This document shows positions 30,112 to 40,892 of a stretch of 64,000 bases of DNA, one piece after another. Below the pieces are notes generated by a model. It did no database searches. It saw nothing but the letters and a program-made list of their open reading frames with translations, and was not told the DNA's origin. Made by a program: the position numbers and the translations under genes. The stretch's first letter is position 1; each line of letters starts with the position of its first letter. The DNA is from an uncultured Marinomonas sp. (GTDB taxonomy: Bacteria > Pseudomonadota > Gammaproteobacteria > Pseudomonadales > Marinomonadaceae), in the NCBI GenBank assembly GCA_947493575.1, contig CANLRQ010000006.1, positions 89,184-153,183 of the forward strand, in the 5' to 3' direction.

Positions 30112-33100
30112 ATGACTTTACTTCCAACTGTTTCATTAAATAAAAAACTGGGATTTCGAAACACTATAAATGGCATATCTGGCAGCACTCTAACTTTACA
30201 GTTGCTAGATATTGCCAAACAACAAAACAGCCCAATTGTTTTTCTAGCCCATTCTATTGCTGAGCTAAATGAAGTAGAGGATGAACTTTCTTTCTTAAAC
30301 AAAGATGCATTACCTGTCTTACGGTTTTCTGACTGGGAAACACTCGCTTACGATGCATTTTCACCCCATCAAGACATCATTTCCAAACGACTTGAAACAC
30401 TCGCCCAACTAAAAGACTTAAAAAGCGCCATTATATTAACAACAGTATCGGCCTCTGTTGTTCGTTTATGCCCCCGCTCACATATAGACTCACAGCGCTT
30501 CAAACTCAAACAAGGGCAAATACTGCCCCAAGAAAAACTTGTAGGGCAACTAATTAGTGGCGGCTACACAAATGTTCAAAGCGTTAGAGAGCATGGTGAA
30601 TTTTCAGTCCGTGGCGCGTTAATGGATGTGTACCCAATGGGGGCAGATAACCCGATACGAATTGACTGGTTTGATAATGAAATTGACACCCTGCGCTGGT
30701 TTGATCCTGAAACACAATTAAGCTCAAAAACGCTTAACTCAATTCAACTACTGCCAGCAAGAGAATTCCCAATTACAAAAGAAGGCATCCAACTATTTAG
30801 ACAAAATTGGAGAGAACGATTCCCAAGCACGCCTCTTAACTCTCCGTTTTATCAAGATATAAGTAATGGCATTATCCCCACAGGAATTGAATATTATCTA
30901 CCTTTATTCTTTAACGATACTCAAAGCCTGTTTGACTATTTACCAGAACAAACTTTACTTGCTCAAACAGGGTCACTAAACGATCACTTTAATGCGGTTA
31001 AAGCAGAATACATTAGTCGACATGAATCCCTTAACTACAACATTGAAAGGCCCATTCTTCCTCCTAATGAAATTAACTTACGAGAAGAAGAGTTTTTTGC
31101 GGAATTAAACCGATTTTCTCATATTGTCCTCACTGATGAAGGAGATAACCCAACTCTTGGTTCACAACCAAAAGTACTTATTGACTCAAAAAGTGATCAG
31201 CCACTCAATAAACTAGATACTTTTATTAAGACCTACCAACACAGAGTACTCATTGTTGCTGAATCCGCTGGACGTAGGGAGGCTCTTTTAGAGCTGTTTA
31301 AAAAACACAAGATCCAACCTGAAACAATAGACTCTTGGCAAGATTTCTTAGACACAGATACTGTGTTTGGCATTACTACGGGGCGAATTAATAGAGGCTT
31401 TCAAATAAAAGGCACTCTAACGCTGATTGCTGAAAACGAAATTATGGGGGAAAGAGTCTCCCAATATAGACGACGTAAGCACAGCGACATTAATGAAGAC
31501 GCGATCATTCGCAATTTAACTGAGCTTCGCATAGATGCGCCTGTAGTTCACATTGACCACGGAGTTGGTCGCTATCTTGGTCTCACTAATTTAGAAATTG
31601 ACGGACAAGAAACAGAACTGCTTACTTTAGGCTATGCAAACAACGCCAAGCTTTATGTTCCAGTCGCTTCACTGCAATTAATATCACGTTATACAGGTAG
31701 TGATGAAGACACCGCACCTCTGCATAAGCTAGGAACGGAAAAATGGAGCATCGCCAAACAAAAAGCCGCTGAAAAAGCACGAGACACGGCGGCGGAACTA
31801 TTAGAAATATACGCCAAGCGTGAAGCTAGAGTTGGGCACTCCTTTAGCAAACCTGATGATCAATATGAACTTTTTGCTGCCGGTTTTCCTTTTGAAGAAA
31901 CCCCTGACCAACAACTCGCCATTGATGCTGTCATTAACGATATGAAAAGCAGTAAACCAATGGATAGGTTGGTTTGCGGTGACGTTGGCTTCGGTAAAAC
32001 CGAAGTTGCTATGAGAGCGGCTTTCCTTGCAGTTCAAGGAGGAAAACAAGTCAGTGTTTTAGTACCTACTACACTACTTGCACAACAACATTATGAAAAT
32101 TTCTGCGACCGATTTGCTGATTGGCCAATAGAAATTGCTTTATTGTCCCGTTTTCGCAGTGGTAAACAAACGACAGAAGCACTAAAGCAATTAGCAGAAG
32201 GGAAGGCTGATATTGTTGTTGGTACTCATAAACTATTACAAAACGACATTAAATATTCTGACCTCGGGCTAGTCATCATTGATGAAGAACATAGGTTTGG
32301 GGTCAAACAGAAAGACCTATTTAAAGCACTAAGAGCGGAAGTGGACATACTTACACTAACCGCCACGCCGATTCCTCGGACATTAAACATGTCACTATCG
32401 GGCATTCGTGACTTATCTATCATTGCAACACCGCCTGCAAAAAGACTTTCGGTCAAAACGTTTGTCAATGAACGGGATAATCACAAAATAAAAGAAGCTA
32501 TTTTCCGTGAACTTCATCGGGGTGGGCAAGTCTACTTCCTGCATAATGACGTACAAACAATTCAAAAAACGGCAGAAGAGTTAGAGGAACTGATACCAGA
32601 AGCTCGAATCATTGTTGGCCATGGCCAAATGCGTGAACGTGAACTCGAACAAGTCATGTCGGACTTTTATCATAAAAGAGCGAATATCCTTGTGTGTACC
32701 ACTATAATTGAAACGGGTATCGATATTCCCAATGCAAACACCATCATTATTGAACGAGCAGATAAATTTGGTTTAGCCCAATTACATCAACTTAGAGGCC
32801 GAGTGGGCCGCTCTCATCAACAGGCGTATGCATACCTTCTTACTCCACAAGACAGAAAAGTCACTTCCGATGCGGAAAAGCGTTTAGAAGCAATACAATT
32901 AGCCGATACGCTTGGTGCAGGCTTTACACTAGCCACACACGATTTAGAGATCCGCGGCACCGGTGAATTATTAGGTGACGGACAAAGTGGTCATATCGAA
33001 CATGTTGGCTTTTCACTCTTTATGGAAATGTTAGATCGAGCAGTTGAATCGTTAAAAAATGGCGGAGCCCCCGATGTGGATATTACTTCCCCACAAAATA

Positions 33101-33528
33101 TCGACATCAATTTAAGAGTCCCTGCACTGATACCGAGTGATTATCTCGATGATGTCCACAGCCGCTTGATACTTTACAAACGTCTTGCTAATGCTAAAAC
33201 TGACAATGAACTAAAAGAACTTCAAGTTGAAATGATTGACCGATTTGGCTTGCTTCCAGATGCAACAAAAAATCTCTTTAGGCAAGCCAACTTGAAACTA
33301 AAAGCGGAAAAACTTGGCATCACAAAAATAGAAGCCAATAAAACAGAGGGAAAAATGCATTTCAGCCCCTCTACTCCAGTCAACCCAATGACTTTAATCA
33401 ACCTAATACAAACCAAATCTGATTCCTACAAATTACTTGGATCGGATACATTGAAATACATTGCGGATATGCAAACAGCCGACTCTAGATTTCAAGAAAC
33501 ACTTAAAACTTTGGAGTTATTACATTGA
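30112..33528 (+). CDS. mfd: Transcription-repair coupling factor Mfd
   Basis: Mfd removes stalled RNA polymerase at DNA damage and recruits UvrA. The 1138-residue protein has the UvrB-like N-terminal module, the polymerase-interacting domain ([14 protein letters not shown] near residue 480), and helicase motifs [11 protein letters not shown] (near 623), [12 protein letters not shown] (near 724), [15 protein letters not shown] and [18 protein letters not shown]. The C-terminal autoinhibitory domain is complete. Length fits the family. Confidence 0.97.
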   Translation: MTLLPTVSLNKKLGFRNTINGISGSTLTLQLLDIAKQQNSPIVFLAHSIAELNEVEDELSFLNKDALPVLRFSDWETLAYDAFSPHQDIISKRLETLAQLKDLKSAIILTTVSASVVRLCPRSHIDSQRFKLKQGQILPQEKLVGQLISGGYTNVQSVREHGEFSVRGALMDVYPMGADNPIRIDWFDNEIDTLRWFDPETQLSSKTLNSIQLLPAREFPITKEGIQLFRQNWRERFPSTPLNSPFYQDISNGIIPTGIEYYLPLFFNDTQSLFDYLPEQTLLAQTGSLNDHFNAVKAEYISRHESLNYNIERPILPPNEINLREEEFFAELNRFSHIVLTDEGDNPTLGSQPKVLIDSKSDQPLNKLDTFIKTYQHRVLIVAESAGRREALLELFKKHKIQPETIDSWQDFLDTDTVFGITTGRINRGFQIKGTLTLIAENEIMGERVSQYRRRKHSDINEDAIIRNLTELRIDAPVVHIDHGVGRYLGLTNLEIDGQETELLTLGYANNAKLYVPVASLQLISRYTGSDEDTAPLHKLGTEKWSIAKQKAAEKARDTAAELLEIYAKREARVGHSFSKPDDQYELFAAGFPFEETPDQQLAIDAVINDMKSSKPMDRLVCGDVGFGKTEVAMRAAFLAVQGGKQVSVLVPTTLLAQQHYENFCDRFADWPIEIALLSRFRSGKQTTEALKQLAEGKADIVVGTHKLLQNDIKYSDLGLVIIDEEHRFGVKQKDLFKALRAEVDILTLTATPIPRTLNMSLSGIRDLSIIATPPAKRLSVKTFVNERDNHKIKEAIFRELHRGGQVYFLHNDVQTIQKTAEELEELIPEARIIVGHGQMRERELEQVMSDFYHKRANILVCTTIIETGIDIPNANTIIIERADKFGLAQLHQLRGRVGRSHQQAYAYLLTPQDRKVTSDAEKRLEAIQLADTLGAGFTLATHDLEIRGTGELLGDGQSGHIEHVGFSLFMEMLDRAVESLKNGGAPDVDITSPQNIDINLRVPALIPSDYLDDVHSRLILYKRLANAKTDNELKELQVEMIDRFGLLPDATKNLFRQANLKLKAEKLGITKIEANKTEGKMHFSPSTPVNPMTLINLIQTKSDSYKLLGSDTLKYIADMQTADSRFQETLKTLELLH

Positions 33529-34343
33529 AAACACGTCTGATTGTTACATTGGGAATGGCTTTACTATCACCCACCTTATTTGCCAATGATTTATCGAGCA
33601 GCCAAGAAACAACAGCAAGGGCCTATAGGGCGCATTTATTAACCTTTGCTTGGCCGAAAGAAAATACAGTTGAGCAAATTGAATATGAAACACTATTAAG
33701 CCTAAAAGCCACACCCAAATTCCCTCTAGAAGACCCTTTATCAAATTCTGCTGACACTCAATCAACTGGCGCCGATATAGAACGGATAAACAACCCGTTT
33801 GATGATTATCAAAAGAAATTACGCAGCGGGGTAAACGTCTTAACCAACAATACCTGGACGCTCATATTTGAAAACCGAGGCAGTAAACTGCAACACAACT
33901 TTCATAGCCAGCCGAATGAAGAAGGCTATGCAGAATTAACCGGATCCATCGATATAAAGTTTGGGCGTTATTTAGAATCAAAAATCACTCTCAAACACTA
34001 CCTATTTACCCCCCCTCCTTCTGTGGTAATGGAACAGACGACTGATGAAAAACAAACCGAGCTAGAAACTAATATAGAAAACAATTTTGACCTAGACGTT
34101 AACCAAGACTCACTTCAGATAACTGAAAGTTCTGTCGACGTCTCTCAACTTCCACAGTCACAACTTATCATCAATCAAAATAACAAAACAGCCAGCAAAA
34201 AGCTTAACTACTTAGATCACCCAACCATAGGGACGTTAATTTATTTTGAACCAATAGATCTCGAAGTCGCAATTCAGCAACAAGCTCTGGAAAATCTCAT
34301 GTCAACGATTGAGCAAATTGGCAATACCGATACACAACAATAA
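33525..34343 (+). CDS. CsiV-like cell-envelope protein
   Basis: This 272-residue protein has an N-terminal signal peptide (LIVTLGMALLSPTLFAND), and the gene follows mfd directly with a four-base overlap and a TTG start. Gene order and layout (secreted, with an RSGVNVLTNNTWTLIFEN middle) fit the CsiV family (PF10972), which binds peptidoglycan and supports cell shape in Vibrio. Residues 165-225 look like a poorly conserved linker rich in Glu, Asn and Gln. Family assignment rests mostly on position and layout. Confidence 0.65.
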   Translation: MKTRLIVTLGMALLSPTLFANDLSSSQETTARAYRAHLLTFAWPKENTVEQIEYETLLSLKATPKFPLEDPLSNSADTQSTGADIERINNPFDDYQKKLRSGVNVLTNNTWTLIFENRGSKLQHNFHSQPNEEGYAELTGSIDIKFGRYLESKITLKHYLFTPPPSVVMEQTTDEKQTELETNIENNFDLDVNQDSLQITESSVDVSQLPQSQLIINQNNKTASKKLNYLDHPTIGTLIYFEPIDLEVAIQQQALENLMSTIEQIGNTDTQQ

Positions 34344-34360
34344 AATACAAGCTGATTAGT

Positions 34361-34487
34361 GATCTTTACACGAAGTTATGAGCAATGATAAAACAAAGCA
34401 AAAGCAGACGAAATAGCGAAATTTATACGTTACAAATAAGCGCTTTAAGGTTTTTTAACATTGTGTAGTAGCCATAAAAAGATCTCT
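34361..34487 (+). repeat. Interspersed repeat family A, copy 2 (degenerate)
   Basis: The copy begins GATCTTTACACGAAGTTATGAGC and ends AAAAAGATCTCT. The core is more diverged than in other copies (TTTATACGTTACAAATAAGCGC) but alignable to the family A consensus along its length. It lies between convergent csiV and sohB. Confidence 0.65.
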
Positions 34488-34506
34488 ACTAAAGAACATA
34501 CAGCCC

Positions 34507-34548
34507 CAAAAAAAGGGCGATACAAAATTATTGTACCGCCCTTTTTTA
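34507..34548. terminator. Bidirectional terminator, csiV / sohB
   Basis: The stem GGGCGATACAA / TTGTACCGCCC has a single mismatch and is flanked by an A run on the left and TTTTTT on the right. The genes on both sides converge. Confidence 0.85.
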
Positions 34549-34559
34549 ATGAAACAGCA

Positions 34560-34585
34560 AGGCTTAGTAGGTTTATTCCACCAAC
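34560..34585 (-). repeat. Fragment of interspersed repeat family B
   Basis: GGCTTAGTAGGTTTATTCCACC matches the terminal sequence CTTAGTAGACTTATTCGCACC of family B copy 1 apart from a few changes. Only this end is recognisable. Confidence 0.45.
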
Positions 34586-34601
34586 CTTAAAACGAAAAAA
34601 C

Positions 34602-35636
34602 TTATATCCCTCTATGCTGAGAAAGAGCTGAAAACCATTTAGTCACCTTTGTTTCTAACGAACTCAAAACGGACAAACCTAAACGCTCAGCCATTTTCTT
34701 CGGCACACTGTATTTAACAGAAAACACATCCGAACTTGAATATTGATCAACCAAATAACTATCACTAGTGGAAATTTGATCAATCAATTGATTCTCTAAT
34801 GCCTTAATACCATACCAAACATCGCCAGTGGCAATTTTCTCTATATCCACGACGTCTCTTTGAGAAGACACAAACTCTTTAAATAACACATGAGTTTCTT
34901 CTAGATCTTGCTTAAACTTTTCACGCCCTTCATCTGTGTTCTGCCCTAACATAGTCAAGGTTCTTTTATATTTTCCTGCGGTATGCAATTCCACATCCAC
35001 CAAACTTTTATCAAGTAGTCGATGGATATTTGGCACTTGAGCAACAACACCTATTGATCCCAATACAGCAAAAGGAGCTGCAACAATCTTATCCGCAACG
35101 CATGCCATCATGTAACCACCACTTGCAGCCACTTTATCAACACACACGGTCAATTTAACATTCGCCTCTTTAATTCTCTGCAATTGTGAAGACGCTAAAC
35201 CATAGGCATGCACCATGCCACCACCACTTTCTAAACGTATGACCACCTCATCCTTTTCAGTTGCCACACTCAAAATAGCGGTAATTTCTTCTCGCATCGT
35301 ATCCAATGCTGATGCCTTAATGTCACCATCAAAGTCCAATACAAACACTTTTTTACGAGCCTTATCTTCAGAAGTATTGTTTTTTTCTGCCTTACTCGCC
35401 TCTTTCAACGCTTTCTTTTTCTCTTTCGCTAACTGTTTTAACGCTTTTTTATCCAGCAGCTCATCATTAAGAGCGTCTTTCATTTTATCGTACTGGTCGT
35501 TTAACTTACTTATAGAAAGGCCGCCCTCTTTAGGTTTGCCTTTACTACTGGCAATACCCGCTATAAACAATCCTAAAATGATCGCTACAGTTACCAGCTT
35601 CAATAAAAAGCCTGCATATTCTGTTAAAAATTCCAA
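34602..35636 (-). CDS. sohB: Inner-membrane peptidase SohB (S49 family)
   Basis: This 344-residue protein has an N-terminal transmembrane helix (LLKLVTVAIILGLFIAG) and a charged lysine-rich linker (residues about 50-90). The S49 peptidase domain has catalytic Ser in AASGGYMMACVAD near residue 178 and the Lys in AGKYKRTLTMLG near residue 230. SohB was found as a multicopy suppressor of htrA loss in E. coli. Length and layout fit the family. Confidence 0.93.
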   Translation of the reverse strand: MEFLTEYAGFLLKLVTVAIILGLFIAGIASSKGKPKEGGLSISKLNDQYDKMKDALNDELLDKKALKQLAKEKKKALKEASKAEKNNTSEDKARKKVFVLDFDGDIKASALDTMREEITAILSVATEKDEVVIRLESGGGMVHAYGLASSQLQRIKEANVKLTVCVDKVAASGGYMMACVADKIVAAPFAVLGSIGVVAQVPNIHRLLDKSLVDVELHTAGKYKRTLTMLGQNTDEGREKFKQDLEETHVLFKEFVSSQRDVVDIEKIATGDVWYGIKALENQLIDQISTSDSYLVDQYSSSDVFSVKYSVPKKMAERLGLSVLSSLETKVTKWFSALSQHRGI

Positions 35637-35806
35637 CTTTTTTTCCTTTCTAATACTTTTGAGTAACTAAATTAATGAGGTACGTTTTATAAAAAACAAT
35701 CCTCAATACAAATATAAACTTGTGGCGTAAGACGCTGTATTACCTTATGATTCCCAAATTTTTAATTTAGACCTAATGTTTTTTAATTTAACTATCGGAG
35801 AAAGTA

Positions 35807-37309
35807 ATGCAAGATACACTCGCTAAGGCATTTAGCAAGAACTTTTTGGGCTCCTCACCACTGTGGTATAAGCAAGTCATTATTGCGTTTTTGGTACTAA
35901 ACCCTTTATTACTCATTGTCGTTGGTCCGTTTATTACAGGCTGGCTCCTAATTATTGAGTTTATTTTCACTCTCGCAATGGCCCTTAAGTGCTACCCCCT
36001 TCAACCTGGTGGGTTACTGGCAATTGAAGCCGTTATTTTAGGGCTGACCAACACACATGGCGTTTATAATGAAGTTGTGCATAACATTGAAGTGATCTTG
36101 CTTCTTATGTTTATGGTTGCTGGCATCTACTTTATGAAGGACATGCTGCTATTTATCTTCAATAAGCTGCTTGTAAAAGTACGATCTAAAACCGCAATTT
36201 CTTTAATTTTCAGTTTCTCGGCGGCCTTTCTTTCCGCTTTTCTCGATGCATTAACTGTTACAGCAGTATTAATCAGTGTCGGTGTAGGCTTTTACTCCGT
36301 CTATCATAAGGTAGCTTCAGGTCAAGCTTCGAATAAAAGCCATGACCCTGGCAGTGACGCAAAAATACTCCCCATTAATGCCAATGATTTACATGAATTC
36401 AGATCCTTCCTCCGCAGTTTATTAATGCATGGTGCTGTAGGTACGGCCTTAGGCGGTGTATCAACTCTAGTAGGCGAACCACAAAACCTACTAATAGCGA
36501 AAGTTGCTGGATGGGATTTCATTGAATTTTTCCTAAAAGTCGCACCGGTGTCTATGCCAGTTTTAGTATGCGGTTTAATAACAGTTGTTATTCTTGAAAA
36601 GACCAAATGGTTCGACTATGGCGCTCATTTACCAGAAAACGTGCGTCAAATTCTGAAAAACTTTGAAAAAGAAGAAAGCAAACGCAGTACGAGTAGCAAC
36701 AAAGCGCAACTGATTATCCAAGGCATAGTTGCTGTTATTTTAGTTTTTTCTTTAGCATTCCACATTGCTGAAGTTGGCTTAGTCGGTCTAATGATTATCG
36801 TTTTGCTAACTGCATTTAATGGCATCACGGAAGAGCATCGAATCGGCCACGCTTTTGAAGAAGCCCTACCATTTACAGCCCTATTGGTTGTCTTCTTCAC
36901 TGTGGTATCTGTTATTCATGAACAACATCTATTCCAACCATTTATTGACATAGTGTTGAATATGCCAACCAATATTCAACCTATCATGTTCTTTATTGCA
37001 AACGGCCTTCTTTCTGCAATCAGTGATAATGTATTTGTTGCGACTGTCTATATTGGTGAAGTTAAAAATGCCTTAGATGCTGGCACTATCAGTCGAGAGC
37101 AGTTTGATCTACTAGCAGTAGCAATTAACACAGGAACAAACTTACCAAGTGTGGCAACACCAAATGGTCAGGCGGCCTTCCTATTTTTGCTTACTTCTGC
37201 AATCGCACCGCTTTTGCGCTTGTCCTACGGCAAAATGGTTTGGATGGCACTACCATACACTATCGTATTAAGTATAGTTGGTGGACTATGCGTGGCGTTC
37301 TTCCTATAA
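35807..37309 (+). CDS. nhaB: Na+/H+ antiporter NhaB
   Basis: This 500-residue protein has about twelve transmembrane helices. Segments such as [21 protein letters not shown] near residue 145, [17 protein letters not shown] near residue 220 and [20 protein letters not shown] near residue 405 are diagnostic of NhaB. It exchanges cytoplasmic sodium for external protons. In this organism it would act alongside the sodium-exporting NQR pump. The start follows a GGAG site. Confidence 0.95.
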   Translation: MQDTLAKAFSKNFLGSSPLWYKQVIIAFLVLNPLLLIVVGPFITGWLLIIEFIFTLAMALKCYPLQPGGLLAIEAVILGLTNTHGVYNEVVHNIEVILLLMFMVAGIYFMKDMLLFIFNKLLVKVRSKTAISLIFSFSAAFLSAFLDALTVTAVLISVGVGFYSVYHKVASGQASNKSHDPGSDAKILPINANDLHEFRSFLRSLLMHGAVGTALGGVSTLVGEPQNLLIAKVAGWDFIEFFLKVAPVSMPVLVCGLITVVILEKTKWFDYGAHLPENVRQILKNFEKEESKRSTSSNKAQLIIQGIVAVILVFSLAFHIAEVGLVGLMIIVLLTAFNGITEEHRIGHAFEEALPFTALLVVFFTVVSVIHEQHLFQPFIDIVLNMPTNIQPIMFFIANGLLSAISDNVFVATVYIGEVKNALDAGTISREQFDLLAVAINTGTNLPSVATPNGQAAFLFLLTSAIAPLLRLSYGKMVWMALPYTIVLSIVGGLCVAFFL

Positions 37310-37326
37310 AATACTAGATAACTAGA

Positions 37327-37377
37327 TAAGGTGCGAATAAGCCTACTGAATCAAGAGGACTTTCCGCATCTTGCCTA
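37327..37377 (+). repeat. Fragment of interspersed repeat family B
   Basis: AAGGTGCGAATAAGCCTACTGAATC matches the left end of family B (AAGGTGCGAAAAAGTCTACTAAG). The rest of the element is absent or unrecognisable. It lies just after the nhaB stop codon. Confidence 0.55.
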
Positions 37378-37387
37378 GATAGAACAT

Positions 37388-37450
37388 AAAAAAGCCCCTC
37401 TGTAACACGAATAAAGAATATTTATTCTAGTTGTTACAGAGGGGCTTTTT
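37388..37450. terminator. Bidirectional terminator, nhaB / dnaQ
   Basis: A perfect 19-base stem (AAAAAGCCCCTCTGTAACA against TGTTACAGAGGGGCTTTTT) with an AT-rich loop sits between convergent genes. Confidence 0.92.
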
Positions 37451-37506
37451 ACTTGCTAAAACAAAAACTTAAATAGGCGCAGAGCATCACATGATGAGAT
37501 AAGACA

Positions 37507-38223
37507 TTATTCTCGCCACAAAGCTCGACCAGAACCTTTTTCTATCAAGTCCAAACGCTCATCATGCAATTCCAGCTCACTTTCACTCGCTCGAACAACT
37601 TTCAGCATAGGGCGATCCGCACCAAGACGACGAATAGTCCAAGCCGTCGAATCAGCGCCATCTTTACTATTAAGATCATCATTTGAAAGCCCTAGTGAAG
37701 TTTGCCCACCTGTCATGAGCAAATATACGTCAGCCAGAATTTCAGAGTCTAACAATGCCCCATGCAATTCTCGATGGGAGTTATCAATTCCATAGCGACG
37801 ACATAAAGCATCAAGGTTATTCTTTTGGCCTGGATGTTTTTTACGAGCAAAAGTTAATGTATCAAATACCGTACAGACATCCTCTGTTTTTGGCATGTTT
37901 CCCAATAGGGAGAACTCATGGTCCATAAAGCCCACATCAAACGGCGCATTATGAATAATAAGCTCAGCCCCTTTAATAAATTCTAAGAAATCTTGCGCTA
38001 CTTCTCTAAAAACAGGTTTATCAGATAAAAACTCATTACTAATTCCATGAACATTAAAAGCCTCTACTTCGACTTCTCTTTCGGGATTAACATAAACATG
38101 GAAGTGGCGATTTGTTAGCTTACGACCAATCATTTCAACACAACCGATTTCAATAATACGATGCCCTTGTTTAGGATCAATTCCGGTTGTCTCGGTATCT
38201 AAAATAACCAACCTTTCAGCCAT
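37507..38223 (-). CDS. dnaQ: DNA polymerase III epsilon subunit (proofreading exonuclease)
   Basis: DnaQ removes mispaired bases during replication. The 238-residue protein has the three exonuclease motifs: ILDTETTGID (residues 7-16), IIHNAPFDVGFMDHEF near residue 90, and the histidine motif HRELHGALLDSEILADVYL near residue 155. A short C-terminal polymerase-binding tail follows. It lies near rnhA, as in many gammaproteobacteria, with yggL between them here. Confidence 0.96.
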   Translation of the reverse strand: MAERLVILDTETTGIDPKQGHRIIEIGCVEMIGRKLTNRHFHVYVNPEREVEVEAFNVHGISNEFLSDKPVFREVAQDFLEFIKGAELIIHNAPFDVGFMDHEFSLLGNMPKTEDVCTVFDTLTFARKKHPGQKNNLDALCRRYGIDNSHRELHGALLDSEILADVYLLMTGGQTSLGLSNDDLNSKDGADSTAWTIRRLGADRPMLKVVRASESELELHDERLDLIEKGSGRALWRE

Positions 38224-38315
38224 GTTCTATAAACCTCTTTTGTCCAACACACATTCATTTAAGCTTTTATTATTGAATCTCTTTTTACAGAAATACAATC
38301 TTGTCACTATTTTAT

Positions 38316-38648
38316 TTAAAAATCGTAATTGGCATCAACCAGCTCACCCATAACAACATTCGACACTAGGCTTTCCGAGTTTAGCCACGCTTCAATCGCA
38401 GCCAAATCTGCATCCGTTGCCGAACCGTAGCGCAATTCAGAACAAATAAAGCCCGCCAAAGAAGTCAAATCACCACCACTTCCCATACACAATTTCTTTT
38501 CTTCAAGCACATCTACAAACCGATCAAAGAAGGCATCAAATTCAATGTCTGTACTGATATTTAATTCACATGAAAACTCAAAGCCCTTGATAGCAAACTC
38601 ACCTAAATACAGCTTTTTTCTCAGTCTTCTGTTTCTTTTCTCTTTCAT
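38316..38648 (-). CDS. yggL: YggL family 50S ribosome-binding protein
   Basis: This 110-residue protein begins with a basic stretch (KEKRNRRLRKKLYLGEF) followed by FEFSCELNIS and a GSGGDLTSLAGFICS segment, which fit the YggL/DUF469 family. E. coli YggL associates with the large ribosomal subunit. It is on the same strand as dnaQ and rnhA; repeat fragments separate it from rnhA, so cotranscription is uncertain. Confidence 0.85.
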   Translation of the reverse strand: MKEKRNRRLRKKLYLGEFAIKGFEFSCELNISTDIEFDAFFDRFVDVLEEKKLCMGSGGDLTSLAGFICSELRYGSATDADLAAIEAWLNSESLVSNVVMGELVDANYDF

Positions 38649-38756
38649 TTTTATTCCTTTGGCGGATCACGCCGATATTTACGGGGAAATAGACAGGGCA
38701 ATTGAAACACAGGCAAGATAGATTCGACACCTTTACCTATACATAAAAATAGAAAT

Positions 38757-38782
38757 GCTCATGACTTAGTGCAAAGGTCTCT
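38757..38782 (-). repeat. Fragment of interspersed repeat family A
   Basis: On the minus strand the sequence reads AGAGACCTTTGCACTAAGTC followed by ATGAGC, matching the first 26 bases of family A. The other end cannot be placed clearly in the 140-base gap between yggL and rnhA. Confidence 0.6.
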
Positions 38783-38789
38783 AATTGTT

Positions 38790-39236
38790 TTACTTATGTT
38801 CTGCCATCATTTTATCGATACCAGCATTAGCAAGCTGGTCAGCGATTTCATTACCTTCAATACCAGCATGACCTTTCACCCATTTCCAAGTTACATCATG
38901 ACGCAGGCTTTGTTCATCCAGTTGCTGCCATAAATCTTGATTTTTAACTGGTTTTTTAGAAGCAGTTTTCCAACCTTTTTTCTTCCACCCCTCCAACCAC
39001 TCAGAAATGCCCTTTTGAACATACGATGAGTCTGTATAAAGAGTTACTTCACATTTTTCTTTTAAGGCTGCTAAACCTTCAATAGCCCCCATCAACTCCA
39101 TGCGGTTATTTGTGGTTTCAGGCTCGCCACCGCATAGTCTTTTTTCATGCTCACCAAAGGTTAGCCATGCTCCCCATCCTCCTGGGCCAGGGTTCCCTTT
39201 ACATGCTCCATCGGTATATATCACAACTTTTTTCAA
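38790..39236 (-). CDS. rnhA: Ribonuclease HI
   Basis: RNase HI cuts RNA in RNA-DNA hybrids. The 148-residue protein has the metal-binding acidic residues in [16 protein letters not shown] (Asp), [11 protein letters not shown] (Glu), LYTDSSYV (Asp) and [10 protein letters not shown] (Asp), plus the basic hybrid-binding protrusion [17 protein letters not shown]. It overlaps the upstream methyltransferase gene by four bases. Confidence 0.96.
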   Translation of the reverse strand: MKKVVIYTDGACKGNPGPGGWGAWLTFGEHEKRLCGGEPETTNNRMELMGAIEGLAALKEKCEVTLYTDSSYVQKGISEWLEGWKKKGWKTASKKPVKNQDLWQQLDEQSLRHDVTWKWVKGHAGIEGNEIADQLANAGIDKMMAEHK

Positions 39237-39973
39237 TCTTGCATCTCTTTTACAATAGGTTTAGTAATAGAAGGCACTCGAACACGAGCACGCTTCCAAC
39301 GGGGTTTAATCTCTATGTGACTTCTCACTTGTTTCGTCGCCGTAATAATATAAACGCCGCCTAAAGGCAGCCTTGTAAGCTCTAAAACTTTCCCAGCTCC
39401 ACTCATATTTTTATGCCAAGAAGCCTTTCTAAAGGGGGGACGAAAACAAATGTACTCGATAGAGGTTAATGTCAGACCGGCTACTTTAAGCCAATCCTCT
39501 AAACGATTTGGCGCAATAAACCGGCTGCACCAAGGAGCACTTAAGCGCTTAGAAACAAGCTTCCTTATTCCCCAGGTACTCCATGGGTTAAACCCGACAA
39601 TAACAACTTTACCACTGGGCAATAAAGTTCTCGCTACTTCTCGAACATCATCATGGGGTGCATTAGATAGATCAAGTGAGTGATGCATTATATGAACATC
39701 AACACTATCAGAATCAATTGGTAGTTCATTTGAAAGACCCACAAGTGTGTTTTCTGGCGCACCCAACTCCACAATAGGGGCCAGAAAAATGTGATTTCGA
39801 ATATGAGACTTACTCACTTTTAGTGCTAAAAGTGGGCTTTGAATTAAAGAAAAATAACCGACGCAGCTATCAACATGTTGTTCAATCACAGATAGCTCAG
39901 TCTCTAATACACGCTTCCCTAGGTCTGATTCATACCAATCTTGGAATAATTGCCTTACTTGCTTATCCGCCAT
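39233..39973 (-). CDS. Class I SAM-dependent methyltransferase (YafS-like)
   Basis: This 246-residue protein sits between gloB and rnhA, where E. coli has yafS. A methyltransferase core is visible: [16 protein letters not shown] near residue 95 and [20 protein letters not shown] near residue 120. The glycine-rich SAM loop is poorly conserved ([18 protein letters not shown]), which is usual for this family. The basic C-terminus ends KEMQD. The methyl acceptor is unknown. Confidence 0.8.
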   Translation of the reverse strand: MADKQVRQLFQDWYESDLGKRVLETELSVIEQHVDSCVGYFSLIQSPLLALKVSKSHIRNHIFLAPIVELGAPENTLVGLSNELPIDSDSVDVHIMHHSLDLSNAPHDDVREVARTLLPSGKVVIVGFNPWSTWGIRKLVSKRLSAPWCSRFIAPNRLEDWLKVAGLTLTSIEYICFRPPFRKASWHKNMSGAGKVLELTRLPLGGVYIITATKQVRSHIEIKPRWKRARVRVPSITKPIVKEMQD

Positions 39974-40059
39974 ACAATCAACTCAATCTTTATATTTTTA
40001 TAAACCTGTCAGTGAACACGACAATCGTTTACTCAAATTTTTTATTACTGTGAGTACTT

Positions 40060-40836
40060 ATGACCATTCTACCCCTACCAGCATTTAATGATAATTATAT
40101 CTGGGCAATTTTACATAAAAGCAATGATGAAATCTGGGTAGTTGACCCTGGTGATGCCGAAGTAGTAATAGATTTGCTACAGCAACAGAGCAAAAAACTG
40201 GTCGGGATTCTAATAACACATCATCACTTTGATCATACAGGCGGTGTTAAAAAGTTAAAAGAGCTTGCTAAATGCCCCGTATACGGCCCAGCTCATTTAA
40301 CAGACCTAGTAACACACCCTGTATCCAACTCAGACTCCATTAGCGTTTTTGACCATCAATTTAGCATTATTGAAACGCCAGCCCACACTTTAGATCACCT
40401 CTGCTACTTTTCTAACAGTCATTCAACCCCCATATTATTCTCTGGTGATACTTTATTTCGCGGCGGTTGTGGTCGATTAATGGAAGGCAGTGCCGCTCAG
40501 ATGCTCACAGCCATGAATCGCTTAAAAAGTTTACCTGATGACACTCAAGTGTATTGCACCCACGAATATACCTTAAACAATTATCGTTTTGCTCTCAGTT
40601 TAGAGCCAGATAATCAAGATTTAATCACTGCAAATAATGACTGTCAGGCTTTAAGAGAACAAAATAAGCCAACACTTCCTAGCACCCTCGCGTCAGAAAA
40701 AGCCTGCAACCCATTTATGAGAACCACTAATATGGCACTCTTAACCCATGCAGCCCAACAAATAAATGAACCAGTCAGTGCAAATGCTGACTTGCAATTT
40801 TCTCAAGTCAGAAGAGCAAAAGATGCTTTTAGTTGA
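40060..40836 (+). CDS. gloB: Hydroxyacylglutathione hydrolase (glyoxalase II)
   Basis: GloB hydrolyses S-lactoylglutathione to lactate and glutathione, finishing methylglyoxal detoxification. The 258-residue protein has the metallo-beta-lactamase metal motif THHHFDHTGG near residue 52, further ligands in ETPAHTLDHLCYF and LFSGDTLFRGGCGR, and the C-terminal glutathione-binding region with NPFMRTT. It is divergent from the methyltransferase gene and overlaps the open frame preceding mltD. Confidence 0.95.
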   Translation: MTILPLPAFNDNYIWAILHKSNDEIWVVDPGDAEVVIDLLQQQSKKLVGILITHHHFDHTGGVKKLKELAKCPVYGPAHLTDLVTHPVSNSDSISVFDHQFSIIETPAHTLDHLCYFSNSHSTPILFSGDTLFRGGCGRLMEGSAAQMLTAMNRLKSLPDDTQVYCTHEYTLNNYRFALSLEPDNQDLITANNDCQALREQNKPTLPSTLASEKACNPFMRTTNMALLTHAAQQINEPVSANADLQFSQVRRAKDAFS

Positions 40837-40892
40837 CCTATTCCCTCAGCTCTATAAAATGTCATTACTTTTTTGTTAGAACAAAGGTTCCA

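Noticed and set aside
30102..30143. Thirteen-codon frame just before mfd
   Set aside because: It overlaps the mfd start and has no conserved features; probably chance.
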